Shown here in pieces: positions 49,152 through 58,003 of a stretch of 64,000 nt of DNA. The stretch comes from Alkalicella caledoniensis (GTDB lineage: Bacteria; Bacillota; Proteinivoracia; Proteinivoracales; Proteinivoracaceae). The notes beneath the pieces are model-generated. The model ran no database searches. It worked only from the letters and a program-made list of their open reading frames with translations, and was not told the origin of the DNA. Where the stretch lies: NCBI RefSeq assembly GCF_014467015.1, contig NZ_CP058559.1, positions 1,674,001 to 1,738,000 on the forward strand, read 5' to 3'. How positions within the stretch are numbered: the stretch's first letter is position 1; each line of letters starts with the position of its first letter. Both the position numbers and the translations under genes were made by a program.

Positions 49152-49619
49152 TTGAATTAAAGTAATTGCTTGAGCAGCTATCCCTTCTTCACGACCTACG
49201 AAACCTAGTTTTTCAGTGGTAGTTGCTTTTATTGTTATATCACTTTCTTTAATTTCCAAAATACTGGCTATGTTTTTTTGCATTTTATCTATGTAAGGAG
49301 CTATTTTAGGTCTTTCTGCCATTATTACACAGTCAATGTTAGTTATGATTACATTATTTTCGTCTAGCTTATCCTTTACTTTTTTTAGAAGTTTAAGGCT
49401 AGAAATATCCTTATACTTTTGATCAGAATCAGGAAAAATTTGGCCTATATCACCTAAACCGCTTGGGCCAAGGAGACTATCCATTATAGCATGTAATAAA
49501 ACATCCGCATCGGAATGGCCAGCCAAACCTTTATGATGGTCTAACTTTACACCTCCTAGAATTAGATCCCTATTATCTGTAAGTCTATGTACATCGTATC
49601 CTAAGCCTATTTTAAACAT
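49146..49619 (-). CDS. ispF: 2-C-methyl-D-erythritol 2,4-cyclodiphosphate synthase
   Basis: Fifth enzyme of the MEP isoprenoid pathway. 157 aa, [20 protein letters not shown]. Zinc ligands in GYDVHRL and [20 protein letters not shown]; the C-terminal [20 protein letters not shown] is typical. Overlaps ispD by 8 nt. Confidence 0.96.
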   Translation of the reverse strand: MFKIGLGYDVHRLTDNRDLILGGVKLDHHKGLAGHSDADVLLHAIMDSLLGPSGLGDIGQIFPDSDQKYKDISSLKLLKKVKDKLDENNVIITNIDCVIMAERPKIAPYIDKMQKNIASILEIKESDITIKATTTEKLGFVGREEGIAAQAITLIQL

Positions 49620-50322
49620 CACCTAAGCCCTCCCGTTCTAAAATGTATTGTGCTAAAAGTAAATCTTGCGGGGTGGTGATTTTAATGTTTGTTTCTTCCC
49701 CTTTTATAGTTTCGATACTATAACCTAGGTACTCCATCATTGAGCTTTCATCTGTAAATTTTTCTAAACTGCCTATGGATTTTTTAAATGCGGCTTCAAG
49801 TTTATTGATATAGAAGCATTGAGGTGTTTGAACGGCAAATAATTTTTCTCGCAGGGGTGTTTTAACAACCTTCCCTGCCTCTATGATTTTAATAGTATCC
49901 TTCACTGGTATTACAGGTATAACCCCATCACTATGTGGATTGGTTCTAAGATGCTTTATTAAATCCTTTAATAGTTGATGAGTTAACATGGGCCTTGCTG
50001 CATCATGTACCAACACTACATCTTCTAAGCCGGCCTTGATTTCCTTTATACCATTATAAACTGATTGTGCCCTGTTTGATCCACCTATTACTACTTTTTT
50101 CACTTTATCTAATTGATATTTATTAATTATCTCCTCTTGACAATAACTTACGTCATTCTTAGGTACTACTAAGATTATCTCATGTATATCATCGCAGTTT
50201 TGGAACAATAACACAGTGCGGGCCAACATAGGTTGACCCGCTAAGTTTAAAAATTGTTTTTTTTGTTTTTTACCCATTCTATTCCCGTTTCCGGCTGCAG
50301 GTATAAGTGCAATATTTTTCAT
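49612..50322 (-). CDS. ispD: 2-C-methyl-D-erythritol 4-phosphate cytidylyltransferase
   Basis: Third MEP-pathway enzyme. 236 aa with the glycine-rich CTP loop [29 protein letters not shown] and QTPQCF. Followed by ispF with overlap, so the pair is translationally coupled, as in many Firmicutes. Confidence 0.96.
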   Translation of the reverse strand: MKNIALIPAAGNGNRMGKKQKKQFLNLAGQPMLARTVLLFQNCDDIHEIILVVPKNDVSYCQEEIINKYQLDKVKKVVIGGSNRAQSVYNGIKEIKAGLEDVVLVHDAARPMLTHQLLKDLIKHLRTNPHSDGVIPVIPVKDTIKIIEAGKVVKTPLREKLFAVQTPQCFYINKLEAAFKKSIGSLEKFTDESSMMEYLGYSIETIKGEETNIKITTPQDLLLAQYILEREGLGDV

Positions 50323-50351
50323 AACATACTCCTATGAATTATAATTAAGTT

Positions 50352-51419
50352 TTAACAAGCTTTATCATTACTCTTAATTTTTGCAAATATCATTCTTCCA
50401 GCGGCAGTTTGTAGGACACTTGTTACTAGCACCTCAAGGTTTTCACCAATATGCCTTCTACCACCTTCTACTACAATCATGGTACCATCATCTAGATAGG
50501 CTACACCTTGACCTGATTCTTTACCATCTTTAACAATTTGTACTAACATCTCTTCTCCTGGTAAAACAACTGGTTTTACAGCGTTCGCCAACTCGTTTAT
50601 ATTTAAAACTGGTACTCCTTGTAACTCACAAACTTTATTTAAGTTGTAATCGTTTGTAACTACCATACCCTTAAGTTTTTGTGCCATTTTGACCAGTCTA
50701 CTATCTACCTCTAAAGAGTCAAATTCCTTTTCTTCTATGATAGAAACTGGGATTTTTAGTTCCTTTTGAATTCTGTTTAGTATATCAAGCCCTCTTCTAC
50801 CCCTATTTCGTTTCAGTGTGTCAGAGGAGTCCGCTATGTGCTGTAACTCGTCAAGTACAAACATTGGAATAATAATTTTTCCTTCAATGAATCCAGCATG
50901 GCAAATGTCTGCCACCCGTCCATCTATTATTACACTTGTGTCTAGTATTTTACATATCTGGCTATTGCTAATACCTTTTTCTTTATCTTTATTACTCCTT
51001 GTAAAAAGAGTGAGCAAATCATCCCACTTACTAACGGCAACCACATATCCAAAGTAACCAAAAACTATATTGGTCACAATGGGTAAAACCGAACCAACTA
51101 GAGGCAACTCTTTAAAAGGATGTATTAGCAATGTGGCTAATATAAGACCTAGCATTAGTCCCACTATACCTGCTAATATATCCTGAACCGGTGTAGTTTG
51201 TAACCTCTTATTAATCCAGCCTCCAACATTTTTAAAATAGGTGGTTATCCTTGGGAAAATAAAAAAACATATAATTCCTAATGCTAAACCTAAAAACCCC
51301 GCTCCACCTTGCTGCTGAAGGTCTGATAAATTAAAGAACTGCAAGATCTGAATTGATAATAAATAACCTATTGATATACCCAAAAGCGCCGACAATACCC
51401 TAAAAACTTTATCTAGCAT
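50352..51419 (-). CDS. Membrane-anchored PIN/TRAM-domain protein (YacL type)
   Basis: 355 aa. Four hydrophobic segments in the first 130 residues, then a PIN nuclease domain from about 155 (CKILDTSVIIDGRVADICHA, with Asp ligands and GLDILNRIQ), and a C-terminal TRAM domain (GQGVAYLDDGTMIVVEGGRR). Matches B. subtilis YacL, which lies between ispD and carD-like genes in the same order. A putative membrane-bound ribonuclease; substrate unknown. Confidence 0.9.
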   Translation of the reverse strand: MLDKVFRVLSALLGISIGYLLSIQILQFFNLSDLQQQGGAGFLGLALGIICFFIFPRITTYFKNVGGWINKRLQTTPVQDILAGIVGLMLGLILATLLIHPFKELPLVGSVLPIVTNIVFGYFGYVVAVSKWDDLLTLFTRSNKDKEKGISNSQICKILDTSVIIDGRVADICHAGFIEGKIIIPMFVLDELQHIADSSDTLKRNRGRRGLDILNRIQKELKIPVSIIEEKEFDSLEVDSRLVKMAQKLKGMVVTNDYNLNKVCELQGVPVLNINELANAVKPVVLPGEEMLVQIVKDGKESGQGVAYLDDGTMIVVEGGRRHIGENLEVLVTSVLQTAAGRMIFAKIKSNDKAC

Positions 51420-51542
51420 TTCTATCCCTTCACCTCCTATAATTACATACTAAAGTATAGTATAAACTATCACTCATAATATATACAAATAAATTAGATA
51501 AATATTTTGTAAACATTAAATAAACATTTTAGTTATCTTCTT

Positions 51543-52019
51543 TTAAGCAAAAGATTCAACTAGCAATTCATCAGCACGGGTTTCATCTATATCTTTTGCA
51601 AGTACTATTTCACTTATTAGTATTTGCTTTGCGTTTTCTAGCATCCTTTTCTCACCAGAGGATAGACCTTTTTCTTTGTCACGGATTGTTAAATCTTTAA
51701 CTACCTCTGCAATGGCTAAAATATCACCACTTTTAATTTTTTCTAGGTTAGCCCTATATCTACGGTTCCAGTTTGTGGACATGACATTCTTCTCCCCTTG
51801 CAGTATGGCAAAAACCTCATTCAACTCTTTGTTGCCCACTATATCCCTTACACCAACTTCTTCAACTTTATCAAGTGGAATAAAAACCTTCATTGATCCA
51901 ATGGGAATTCTCAAAACGTAATACTTATGGTTAACACCTAAAACTTCCCTTTCCTCTATTCCTTCAATAACGCCTGCCCCATGCATGGGATAGACTACCT
52001 TATCACCAACTTTAAACAT
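51543..52019 (-). CDS. carD: CarD-family transcriptional regulator
   Basis: RNA polymerase-binding protein that stabilises open complexes. 158 aa from ATG 52019 (MFKVGDKVVYPMHGAGVIEG), with the N-terminal Tudor-like RNAP interaction domain and a helical C-terminal domain with NWNRRYRANLEKIKSGDILA, including the Trp used to wedge the promoter. Its own promoter is at 52059-52088. Confidence 0.93.
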   Translation of the reverse strand: MFKVGDKVVYPMHGAGVIEGIEEREVLGVNHKYYVLRIPIGSMKVFIPLDKVEEVGVRDIVGNKELNEVFAILQGEKNVMSTNWNRRYRANLEKIKSGDILAIAEVVKDLTIRDKEKGLSSGEKRMLENAKQILISEIVLAKDIDETRADELLVESFA

Positions 52020-52058
52020 TTGATTCACCCCACTTTTTAAAAAATGCAATTTTTTATA

Positions 52059-52088
52059 ATTTTACCACAAAAGTATTTGTCTTGTCAA
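52059..52088 (-). promoter_or_regulatory. Promoter of carD
   Basis: TTGACA (minus strand, 52083-52088) and TAAAAT (52059-52064) with an 18-bp spacer. A second TTGACA lies further upstream around 52117. This intergenic stretch separates two divergent genes. Confidence 0.65.
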
Positions 52089-52184
52089 AAATATTAAATG
52101 ATATCATATAATGTCTTTTTTTGTCAACTTTTTTTTAAGGATATTAAAATAATAATTTTTTTATTGCTTTTCACCCTTGTCAGT

Positions 52185-52214
52185 TTGACAAAGCATTTAA
52201 TTAATAGATATAAT
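52185..52214 (+). promoter_or_regulatory. Plus-strand promoter of the 131-aa conserved gene
   Basis: TTGACA (52185-52190) and TATAAT (52209-52214) with an 18-bp spacer, 34 nt before the ATG. Consensus at both hexamers. Confidence 0.8.
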
Positions 52215-52248
52215 ATCATTAAAAGAAAGCAAGGAGTGAAGGCAGCCA

Positions 52249-52644
52249 ATGAAGGAAATTAACTGTGAAGCTTTTCAAGGTAAGGTAAATGATTTACTTA
52301 TTAGACATAGAAGTATATTAGATGTTTTGTCGAAGTACCATGAGTCCAACAGTAGAGTTAATCGTTCAGTAGCCAAATCAGTCACTAACTGTGGTTGTTT
52401 AAGTATAAATGCTGCCAAGGAAGTAGATTCTTTAGAAATGGAACCAGAGGAGTTCTACTCATCTAGGGAAACTCATTTAGCTGGAAAACTTTGCGATAGC
52501 TGCAAAGAGATTATTGAAATGGAGTTGGGAAATAATCTCTTTTATTTCGTTGCTTTATGCAACATATTAGACTTAGATATGGAAGAAATACTGAAAAAAG
52601 AGTATGGTAAGATATCTGCACTAGGCAAATTTAATCTTACATAA
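52249..52644 (+). CDS. Conserved Clostridia-type protein (DUF1573-like annotation; MazG-like C-terminal helices)
   Basis: 131-aa protein on the opposite strand to all neighbours. It contains VNRSVAKSVTNCGCLSINAA, a second Cys pair in GKLCDSCKEII, and ELGNNLFYFVALCNILDLDM, a pattern resembling MazG/dUTPase-like helix pairs (inference). Similar small proteins appear next to disA/radA in Clostridia. The four cysteines (CGC and CxxC) could bind metal. Function unknown. The start follows AAGGAGTGAAGG. Confidence 0.6.
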   Translation: MKEINCEAFQGKVNDLLIRHRSILDVLSKYHESNSRVNRSVAKSVTNCGCLSINAAKEVDSLEMEPEEFYSSRETHLAGKLCDSCKEIIEMELGNNLFYFVALCNILDLDMEEILKKEYGKISALGKFNLT

Positions 52645-52673
52645 AAAGAAGGGAGCCCTTGGCTCCCTTCTTT
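52645..52673. terminator. Shared bidirectional terminator
   Basis: AAAGAAGGGAGCC (52645-52657) pairs with GGCTCCCTTCTTT (52661-52673). T-rich on both sides, it lies between convergent genes (the 131-aa gene and pssA) and serves both. Confidence 0.9.
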
Positions 52674-53364
52674 ATTTTTGTATCACTCTTTTACTTTTAT
52701 AATATCTAAATAATATAAGTCCTTGCTCTTTTATCCCTATTAAAAGATATATAATAACTGGGAAAAATATCAGTTCCCTGAATCTCAACACAAATATAAC
52801 AAATAACAACACAAACACAATAGATGCCTGCAAAAACTTCGGTATCCCAATTTTTTTAAAGTCTGGATATCTCACAGCGCTAATCATAAAATATGCTAAA
52901 AGCAATGTTATAAAAGCTAGCATTCTATGGGGTATCAAAGACTGATAGGTCATTATTATTGTTAAGATTCCCCCTGCCATTGTTATGGGCATGCCGATAA
53001 AAAAACCTGGTGTAGAGTCTACAACGTTAAATCTAGCTAGGCGTATGGCTCCAGCTAGGGGGAAGGTAAATGCTATCATTATACCAATGATCCCAAATTC
53101 CTCAAGGGCCAAGGTATAAGTAACAAAGGCTGGTGCTACCCCGAAAGTAACAAGGTCAGAAAGGGAATCTAATTCTTTCCCAAACTCACTGCTAACACCT
53201 AAATATCGTGCAATTCTTCCATCTAAGCCGTCCAATAACATTCCAACTATTATAAATGCAGCACCCGTTGTAGGTTCTCCTTCAATAATTAAAAGTAATG
53301 CAATCAATCCGAATATAAGGTTACCTAGTGTAAATATACTAGGTAACATCCTTTTTAAAATCAC
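52672..53364 (-). CDS. pssA: CDP-diacylglycerol-serine O-phosphatidyltransferase
   Basis: Makes phosphatidylserine from CDP-diacylglycerol and serine at the membrane. CDP-alcohol phosphotransferase motif DGLDGRIARYLGVSSEFGKE followed by LDSLSD (residues about 45-72), several membrane segments, 230 aa. The GTG at 53364 is 8 nt after GGGGAGG; an upstream in-frame GTG overlaps the binding site. Located after disA. Confidence 0.92.
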   Translation of the reverse strand: MILKRMLPSIFTLGNLIFGLIALLLIIEGEPTTGAAFIIVGMLLDGLDGRIARYLGVSSEFGKELDSLSDLVTFGVAPAFVTYTLALEEFGIIGIMIAFTFPLAGAIRLARFNVVDSTPGFFIGMPITMAGGILTIIMTYQSLIPHRMLAFITLLLAYFMISAVRYPDFKKIGIPKFLQASIVFVLLFVIFVLRFRELIFFPVIIYLLIGIKEQGLILFRYYKSKRVIQK

Positions 53365-53381
53365 AAAATCCACCTCCCCTT

Positions 53382-54461
53382 TTAAACGTGCCTATCTAGT
53401 AGCACTTGTTGTTGCAACCTACGCAATCCATCCTTTATGGCTCGAGCTCTCACCTCACCAATTCCGTCTACTTCATCTAGCTCCTCTATGGTGGCTATTA
53501 AGATATTGTGCAGTCCACCTAGTTCCTCTACAGTGTTTTCAATTACAGGCATTGGCAAACGTGGTATTTTGTTTAAAATTCGATGCCCTTTAGATAGTAC
53601 TGGCTGCTCTAGGGTTGAAACGCTTCCTCCGTAGCCTAAAATCTTACTTATTATTGTTAATTCAAGTAGGTCTTCTGAGCTTAGGGCCGCCATGCTTTTA
53701 AGGACATCTTCAGGTGCCTTTTCGTCATTATTTGCGATATAATCTTTAATGACTAGGTACCCTTCTTCTTCTACATTAGCTATTAACTCTTCTAGCTGCA
53801 TCCTAATAAGTCTTCCTTCATCTCCTAGCTCTACAATGTACTTTCCTAGTTCACCAACTATACGTAGAACCATTTCATAACGTTGTAGAACATTAACAAT
53901 GTCACCAATATTAACCATTTCTTCAAATTCTAGTGCGCTTAGGTTTACAAGTCCTTGCTCTAAAACTGATCGGTATTTGTCTAGGGTTTGTATAGCTTGA
54001 TTTGCTTTGTTTAAAATTACACTTATATCCTTTAATGCATACTTCATATAGCCTTTATATAAGGTAATAATATTCCTCCTTTGAGATATGGAAATAACAA
54101 GCTCCCCTGTTTGTCTAGCTACCCTTTCAGCGGTTCTATGTCTTATTCCAGTTTCCGTTGATGCTATGGATGAGTCGGGAATTAGCTGAGTGTTAGCATA
54201 CAATATCTTCTTTGCGTCGTAACTTAGGATAATAGCTCCATCCATCTTTGCAAGTTCGTATAAATTTGCTGGAGTAAAGTCGCTGTTTATATAAAATCCC
54301 CCATCAACTAATTCCTGCAACTGTGGGCTCTCACCTAGCACAATCAGAGCGCCCGTTTTAGCCCTTAATACATTCTCTAGGCCCTCACGTAGTGCCGTCC
54401 CTGGTGCCACAAGCTGAAGGGTCTTTAATAATTTTTCTTCTTCTCCTCGTAATGTGCTCAT
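53382..54461 (-). CDS. disA: DNA integrity scanning diadenylate cyclase DisA
   Basis: Synthesises c-di-AMP from two ATP and scans DNA for branched structures. N-terminal DAC domain has DGAIILSYD and [14 protein letters not shown] (the DGA and RHR motifs). The C-terminal helix-hairpin-helix region is [20 protein letters not shown]. 359 aa from ATG 54461. Follows radA by 4 nt; RadA is a DisA-inhibiting partner in B. subtilis. Confidence 0.96.
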   Translation of the reverse strand: MSTLRGEEEKLLKTLQLVAPGTALREGLENVLRAKTGALIVLGESPQLQELVDGGFYINSDFTPANLYELAKMDGAIILSYDAKKILYANTQLIPDSSIASTETGIRHRTAERVARQTGELVISISQRRNIITLYKGYMKYALKDISVILNKANQAIQTLDKYRSVLEQGLVNLSALEFEEMVNIGDIVNVLQRYEMVLRIVGELGKYIVELGDEGRLIRMQLEELIANVEEEGYLVIKDYIANNDEKAPEDVLKSMAALSSEDLLELTIISKILGYGGSVSTLEQPVLSKGHRILNKIPRLPMPVIENTVEELGGLHNILIATIEELDEVDGIGEVRARAIKDGLRRLQQQVLLDRHV

Positions 54462-54465
54462 GAAA

Positions 54466-55833
54466 TTACTCACCTCCTAAAACTACTTCTATGCCATGTC
54501 GAATATCTTTAATAGGATATATCTCTAGCCCTTCAATATCTGGTATGGAGCTTACATCTGGTACTAGTGCTTTAGTAAATCCTAACTTTTGTGCTTCTTT
54601 GAGCCTAGTATCCAACCTATTTATACTCCTTACTTCTCCTGTAAGCCCAACCTCGCCCATAACAATCCAATCTCTTTTTATAGGTTTATCTTTAAAGCTA
54701 GATGCCAATGCTATAGCAATGGCCAGGTCTACAGCAGGTTCATTTATTCTTACACCACCTGCTATATTAACAAAAGCATCAGAGTTATTTAAGTATAAAC
54801 CTACTCTTTTTTCTAGCACAGCCATTAGTAAGGACACCCTGTTGTAGTCCACTCCATCTGTCATCCTCCTTGGGTTGCCAAAGTTAGTGGGACTAACTAA
54901 TCCTTGGACCTCCACTAAAATGGGCCTTGTCCCTTCAAGGCTAGCTGTAACCACTGAACCCGCCCCTTCTACTGGACGTTGGGACAAAAAGAGTTCAGAT
55001 GGATTTGATACTTCTCTTAAACCTTTATCTTGCATCTCAAATACACCTATCTCATTAGTGGAACCAAATCTATTTTTTACACCCCTTAGAATCCTAAAGG
55101 ATTGATGTCTTTCTCCTTCAAAATAAAGAACAGTATCAACCATGTGTTCAAGTATACGCGGCCCTGCTATCCCCCCCTCTTTTGTAACATGCCCTACAAT
55201 AAAGGTGGTGGTGTTTGTGTTTTTAGCTATTCCCATTAATGCTGCAGTACATTCTCTAACCTGAGTTACACTGCCTGGTGCAGATGTAAGCTCACTGTTA
55301 TAAGCTGTTTGTATTGAATCTACTATTAAAAAATCAGGATTGTATTTAACAACAGCTTCTTTAATATTGTTGATTTCAGTCTCCGCTAGCAGAAATAAGT
55401 TCTCTTCAGCTATTTCTAGTCTATCTGCCCTTAGTTTAATCTGCTGTATTGATTCTTCACCAGATATATATATAACTTTTCCTTTTTTGGCTAAACTGGA
55501 CGATGTTTGTAAAAGTATTGTTGATTTTCCTATTCCGGGATCTCCACCAATTAGTACTAGGGAGCCATCTACTATGCCCCCACCTAATACTCTATCTAGT
55601 TCTTGGATCCCTGTGGTAGTTCTTTTCCCTGCCTCAAACTTCACATCTTTTATAGAAACTGGACTTGAAAGCTTCGGCAACTGGCCAAAGGCCCCTTTAC
55701 TGCCCGTAAACTTCATTTCTTCATCCATTGTATTCCAACTAGAGCACGCAGGACATTTTCCTACCCACTTTATAGATTCATATCCGCATTCCCTACAAAC
55801 GAAAACTGTTTTATTCTTATCAGATTTCTTCAA
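54466..55833 (-). CDS. radA: DNA repair protein RadA (Sms)
   Basis: Branch-migration ATPase for homologous recombination. 455 aa with a four-Cys zinc finger ([20 protein letters not shown]), Walker [11 protein letters not shown], the RadA-specific [11 protein letters not shown] motif and a C-terminal Lon-protease-like domain ([20 protein letters not shown]). Start is TTG 55833 after GAAGGTG. Normally directly after clpC; here separated from it by an IS element. Confidence 0.96.
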   Translation of the reverse strand: MKKSDKNKTVFVCRECGYESIKWVGKCPACSSWNTMDEEMKFTGSKGAFGQLPKLSSPVSIKDVKFEAGKRTTTGIQELDRVLGGGIVDGSLVLIGGDPGIGKSTILLQTSSSLAKKGKVIYISGEESIQQIKLRADRLEIAEENLFLLAETEINNIKEAVVKYNPDFLIVDSIQTAYNSELTSAPGSVTQVRECTAALMGIAKNTNTTTFIVGHVTKEGGIAGPRILEHMVDTVLYFEGERHQSFRILRGVKNRFGSTNEIGVFEMQDKGLREVSNPSELFLSQRPVEGAGSVVTASLEGTRPILVEVQGLVSPTNFGNPRRMTDGVDYNRVSLLMAVLEKRVGLYLNNSDAFVNIAGGVRINEPAVDLAIAIALASSFKDKPIKRDWIVMGEVGLTGEVRSINRLDTRLKEAQKLGFTKALVPDVSSIPDIEGLEIYPIKDIRHGIEVVLGGE

Positions 55834-56012
55834 TAATTATCAACACCTTCATGTTTTAACAAACTTTCTTCAAATTCTTATTATATCATATTATTCTCTC
55901 AGAATCAGAAAAATTCCTGCACCTTTAAAGAATTTGTAATAAATACTTCTCGATAGTCGGATGGTTAGTTAGATAATAAATAGAAGTGGTCCAAGATAGT
56001 TTTTATATAAAA

Positions 56013-56183
56013 ACCACTAAGGAATAAATCCCTAGTGGCTTCAGCTTGTAGACAAACCTAAGACAAAGTCATTGACCCTAGATGTGTATATTAAAAAGCA
56101 GTACAATTAATTCGAGGAGATAGACTTAAGAGCTGAATAGCTAAACGGAAGAAGGGGCGAGAAACAGGACGTCAGACTGTGTG
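56013..56183. repeat. Left long inverted arm of the IS region
   Basis: This arm is an imperfect inverted copy of 57819-58003. Matching blocks from outside in: hairpin ACCACTAAGG...CCTAGTGG (56013-56039), GACAAAGTCATT (56062-56073), ATATTAAA and GTACAA (56088-56106), AGACTTAAG (56122-56130), CTAAAC (56141-56146), AGAAGGG (56150-56156) and the core ACGTCAGACTGTGTG (56169-56183). The rest of 55834-56012 holds no gene or clear feature. Confidence 0.8.
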
Positions 56184-56217
56184 AGAATTAGAGAATAATA
56201 TATGTCTAAATGGCTCT

Positions 56218-56241
56218 AAAGTACTGTAAATACAGTACTTT
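56218..56241 (+). promoter_or_regulatory. Perfect 24-bp palindrome before the transposase
   Basis: AAAGTACTGTA (56218-56228) and TACAGTACTTT (56231-56241) are perfectly complementary, followed by a pyrimidine run. It is inside the IS, 55 nt before the transposase start. It could be a terminator against read-in, or an operator. TATAAT at 56256-56261 follows. Confidence 0.55.
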
Positions 56242-56295
56242 TCCCTTTTTCTGTAGTATAATTAAGTTATAGAATATCGGAGAGGGGATTTTAAA

Positions 56296-57795
56296 TTGTC
56301 ATTTATAAAAGGTACAGATAGAAAGCAAAAAACAATGTTTCCTGACTGCATAGAAGATTACATAGGTGAGGATAATCCCGTTAGAGTAATTGATGAATAC
56401 GTAGAACTGGTCAATATGAGTGCATTCACTAAATCAAAGGAACACCGCAGAGGTGCACCAGGATATCATCCCTCTGTTTTATTGAAGTTATATCTATACG
56501 GGTATGTAAATGGCATAAGATCATCTAGAAAGCTAGAAACAGAATCTCACAGGAATATAGAAGTGGTTTGGCTATTACAAAAACTAAAACCTGATTTTAA
56601 AACAATAGCTGATTTCAGGAAAGAAAATAAAACTCAGCTAAAACAAGTCTTCAAGGATTTTACAAAGTTGTGTAAGGATCTCAAACTATTAGGCGAGGAA
56701 TTCATAGCAATAGATGGGACTAAAATTCAAGCTAATAATTCAAAGAAGAATAATTTCTCAAAGAAAAAAATACAGAGACACAAGCAATATATCGAAGATA
56801 AGGTTAATTCCTATCTAGATTTGTTAGAAAGCAGTGACAAAGACGATTCACCTAAACTTAAGTATACACCTGAAGAAATTCAGCAAAAAATTGAAAAACT
56901 CAAGGAGCGTAAAATTAAATTTGAAGAGTTGGAAGAAAAACTACACAGTAGCGAAAGTAATGAAGTATCTACAGTTGACAAAGATGCTAGGCTAATGGAC
57001 AACAAAAACAATGGTGTTACTGTAGCATATAACATACAAACAGCTGTAGACTCTAAGCATAGTATTATAGTGGCATATGATGTTACAAACAATCCCGCAG
57101 ATCAAGGCAATCTAAATTCACTTGCAGAAGAAACTAAAGATATATTTGGAAAAAGGAAACTCGAAGTAGCAGCAGATAAAGGCTATTACCAAGCAGACGA
57201 TCTTATGAAATGTGAGAGAAACCAAACAACAGTCTATTTGCCAAAACAGTCGTATTCTAACGCCACAGGAGACAAAGATTTCTACGGAGATAAATTTACT
57301 TATGTGCCTGAAAAAGATTTATATATTTGTCCTTTAGGACATGAACTTCGCAGAATAAATCACAAATCAAAAGAACCAAAGAGAATAAAATATAGAAACT
57401 ACGATGCCTGTAAAAACTGTGAATCAAAAAGCAAATGTACCACTGCAGCTAAAGGCAGGATAATAAATCGATCACCTAGCCAAGATTTTTTGGATACTAT
57501 AGATGCTAGAACAGAAGCAAATATGGACAAATACCTACAAAGACAGATGATTGTTGAGCATCCTTATGGAACCATCAAAAGGACAATGAATGCTGGGTAT
57601 TTTTTAACAAGAGGGATGGATTCTGTAACTACAGAGACAGCCCTAGTTTTGCTAGCCTATAATTTTAAAAGAGTAATAAATATTATAGGTGTGAAAGAAC
57701 TACTAAGGATATTAGTAGCTCTTAGACCCATTTTATCATTGTGTTTTTATAGGTTTAAATCATATTGCTCCAAAAGACAGGAAATTTACAGCTAA
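56296..57795 (+). CDS. IS1182-family transposase, intact
   Basis: 499-aa DDE transposase. N-terminal DUF772-type region (HRRGAPGYHPSVLLKLYLYG onward), catalytic Asp in EEFIAIDGTKIQ, second Asp in EVAADKGYYQADD, Glu in RQMIVEHPYGTIKRT. A zinc-like Cys set CPLGHELRR ... ACKNCESKSKC lies between. Starts at TTG after GGAGAGGGG. No stops or frameshifts, so it may be active. Confidence 0.9.
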   Translation: MSFIKGTDRKQKTMFPDCIEDYIGEDNPVRVIDEYVELVNMSAFTKSKEHRRGAPGYHPSVLLKLYLYGYVNGIRSSRKLETESHRNIEVVWLLQKLKPDFKTIADFRKENKTQLKQVFKDFTKLCKDLKLLGEEFIAIDGTKIQANNSKKNNFSKKKIQRHKQYIEDKVNSYLDLLESSDKDDSPKLKYTPEEIQQKIEKLKERKIKFEELEEKLHSSESNEVSTVDKDARLMDNKNNGVTVAYNIQTAVDSKHSIIVAYDVTNNPADQGNLNSLAEETKDIFGKRKLEVAADKGYYQADDLMKCERNQTTVYLPKQSYSNATGDKDFYGDKFTYVPEKDLYICPLGHELRRINHKSKEPKRIKYRNYDACKNCESKSKCTTAAKGRIINRSPSQDFLDTIDARTEANMDKYLQRQMIVEHPYGTIKRTMNAGYFLTRGMDSVTTETALVLLAYNFKRVINIIGVKELLRILVALRPILSLCFYRFKSYCSKRQEIYS

Positions 57796-57818
57796 TCTTT
57801 GAGTTTTTAGAGATTATC

Positions 57819-58003
57819 CACACAGTCTGACGTTTCGAGAGCTCCACTGAACCATGGACGGTGAATTGGAGCGGTACCCTTCTGGAGTTTAGATAGAAGC
57901 CTTAAGTCTCACGGAGAATTTTGTACAGCGTTTAATATGCGACATTCATAAAAAATGACTTTGTCATCAATCTGAAACCACTAAGGAATAAATCCTTAGT
58001 GGT
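57819..58003. repeat. Right long inverted arm of the IS region
   Basis: Inverted partner of 56013-56183. Blocks from inside out: CACACAGTCTGACGT core (57819-57833), CCCTTCT (57877-57883), GTTTAG (57887-57892), CTTAAGTCT (57901-57909), TTGTAC, TTTAATAT (57931-57938), AATGACTTTGTC (57954-57965) and hairpin ACCACTAAGG/CCTTAGTGGT (57977-58003). About 35 nt more than the left arm, including a GCTCCA/TGGAGC hairpin. The outer hairpin contains the clpC stop codon. Confidence 0.8.

Larger units (their letters stand above)
56169..57833 (+). mobile_element. IS1182-family insertion sequence
   Basis: About 1.67 kb between 15-bp perfect inverted repeats ACGTCAGACTGTGTG (56169-56183) and its complement (57819-57833), enclosing one intact transposase gene. 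No target-site duplication is obvious at the core repeats. The true ends may lie further out because the flanks are also inverted copies. It interrupts the clpC-radA order. Confidence 0.8.
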
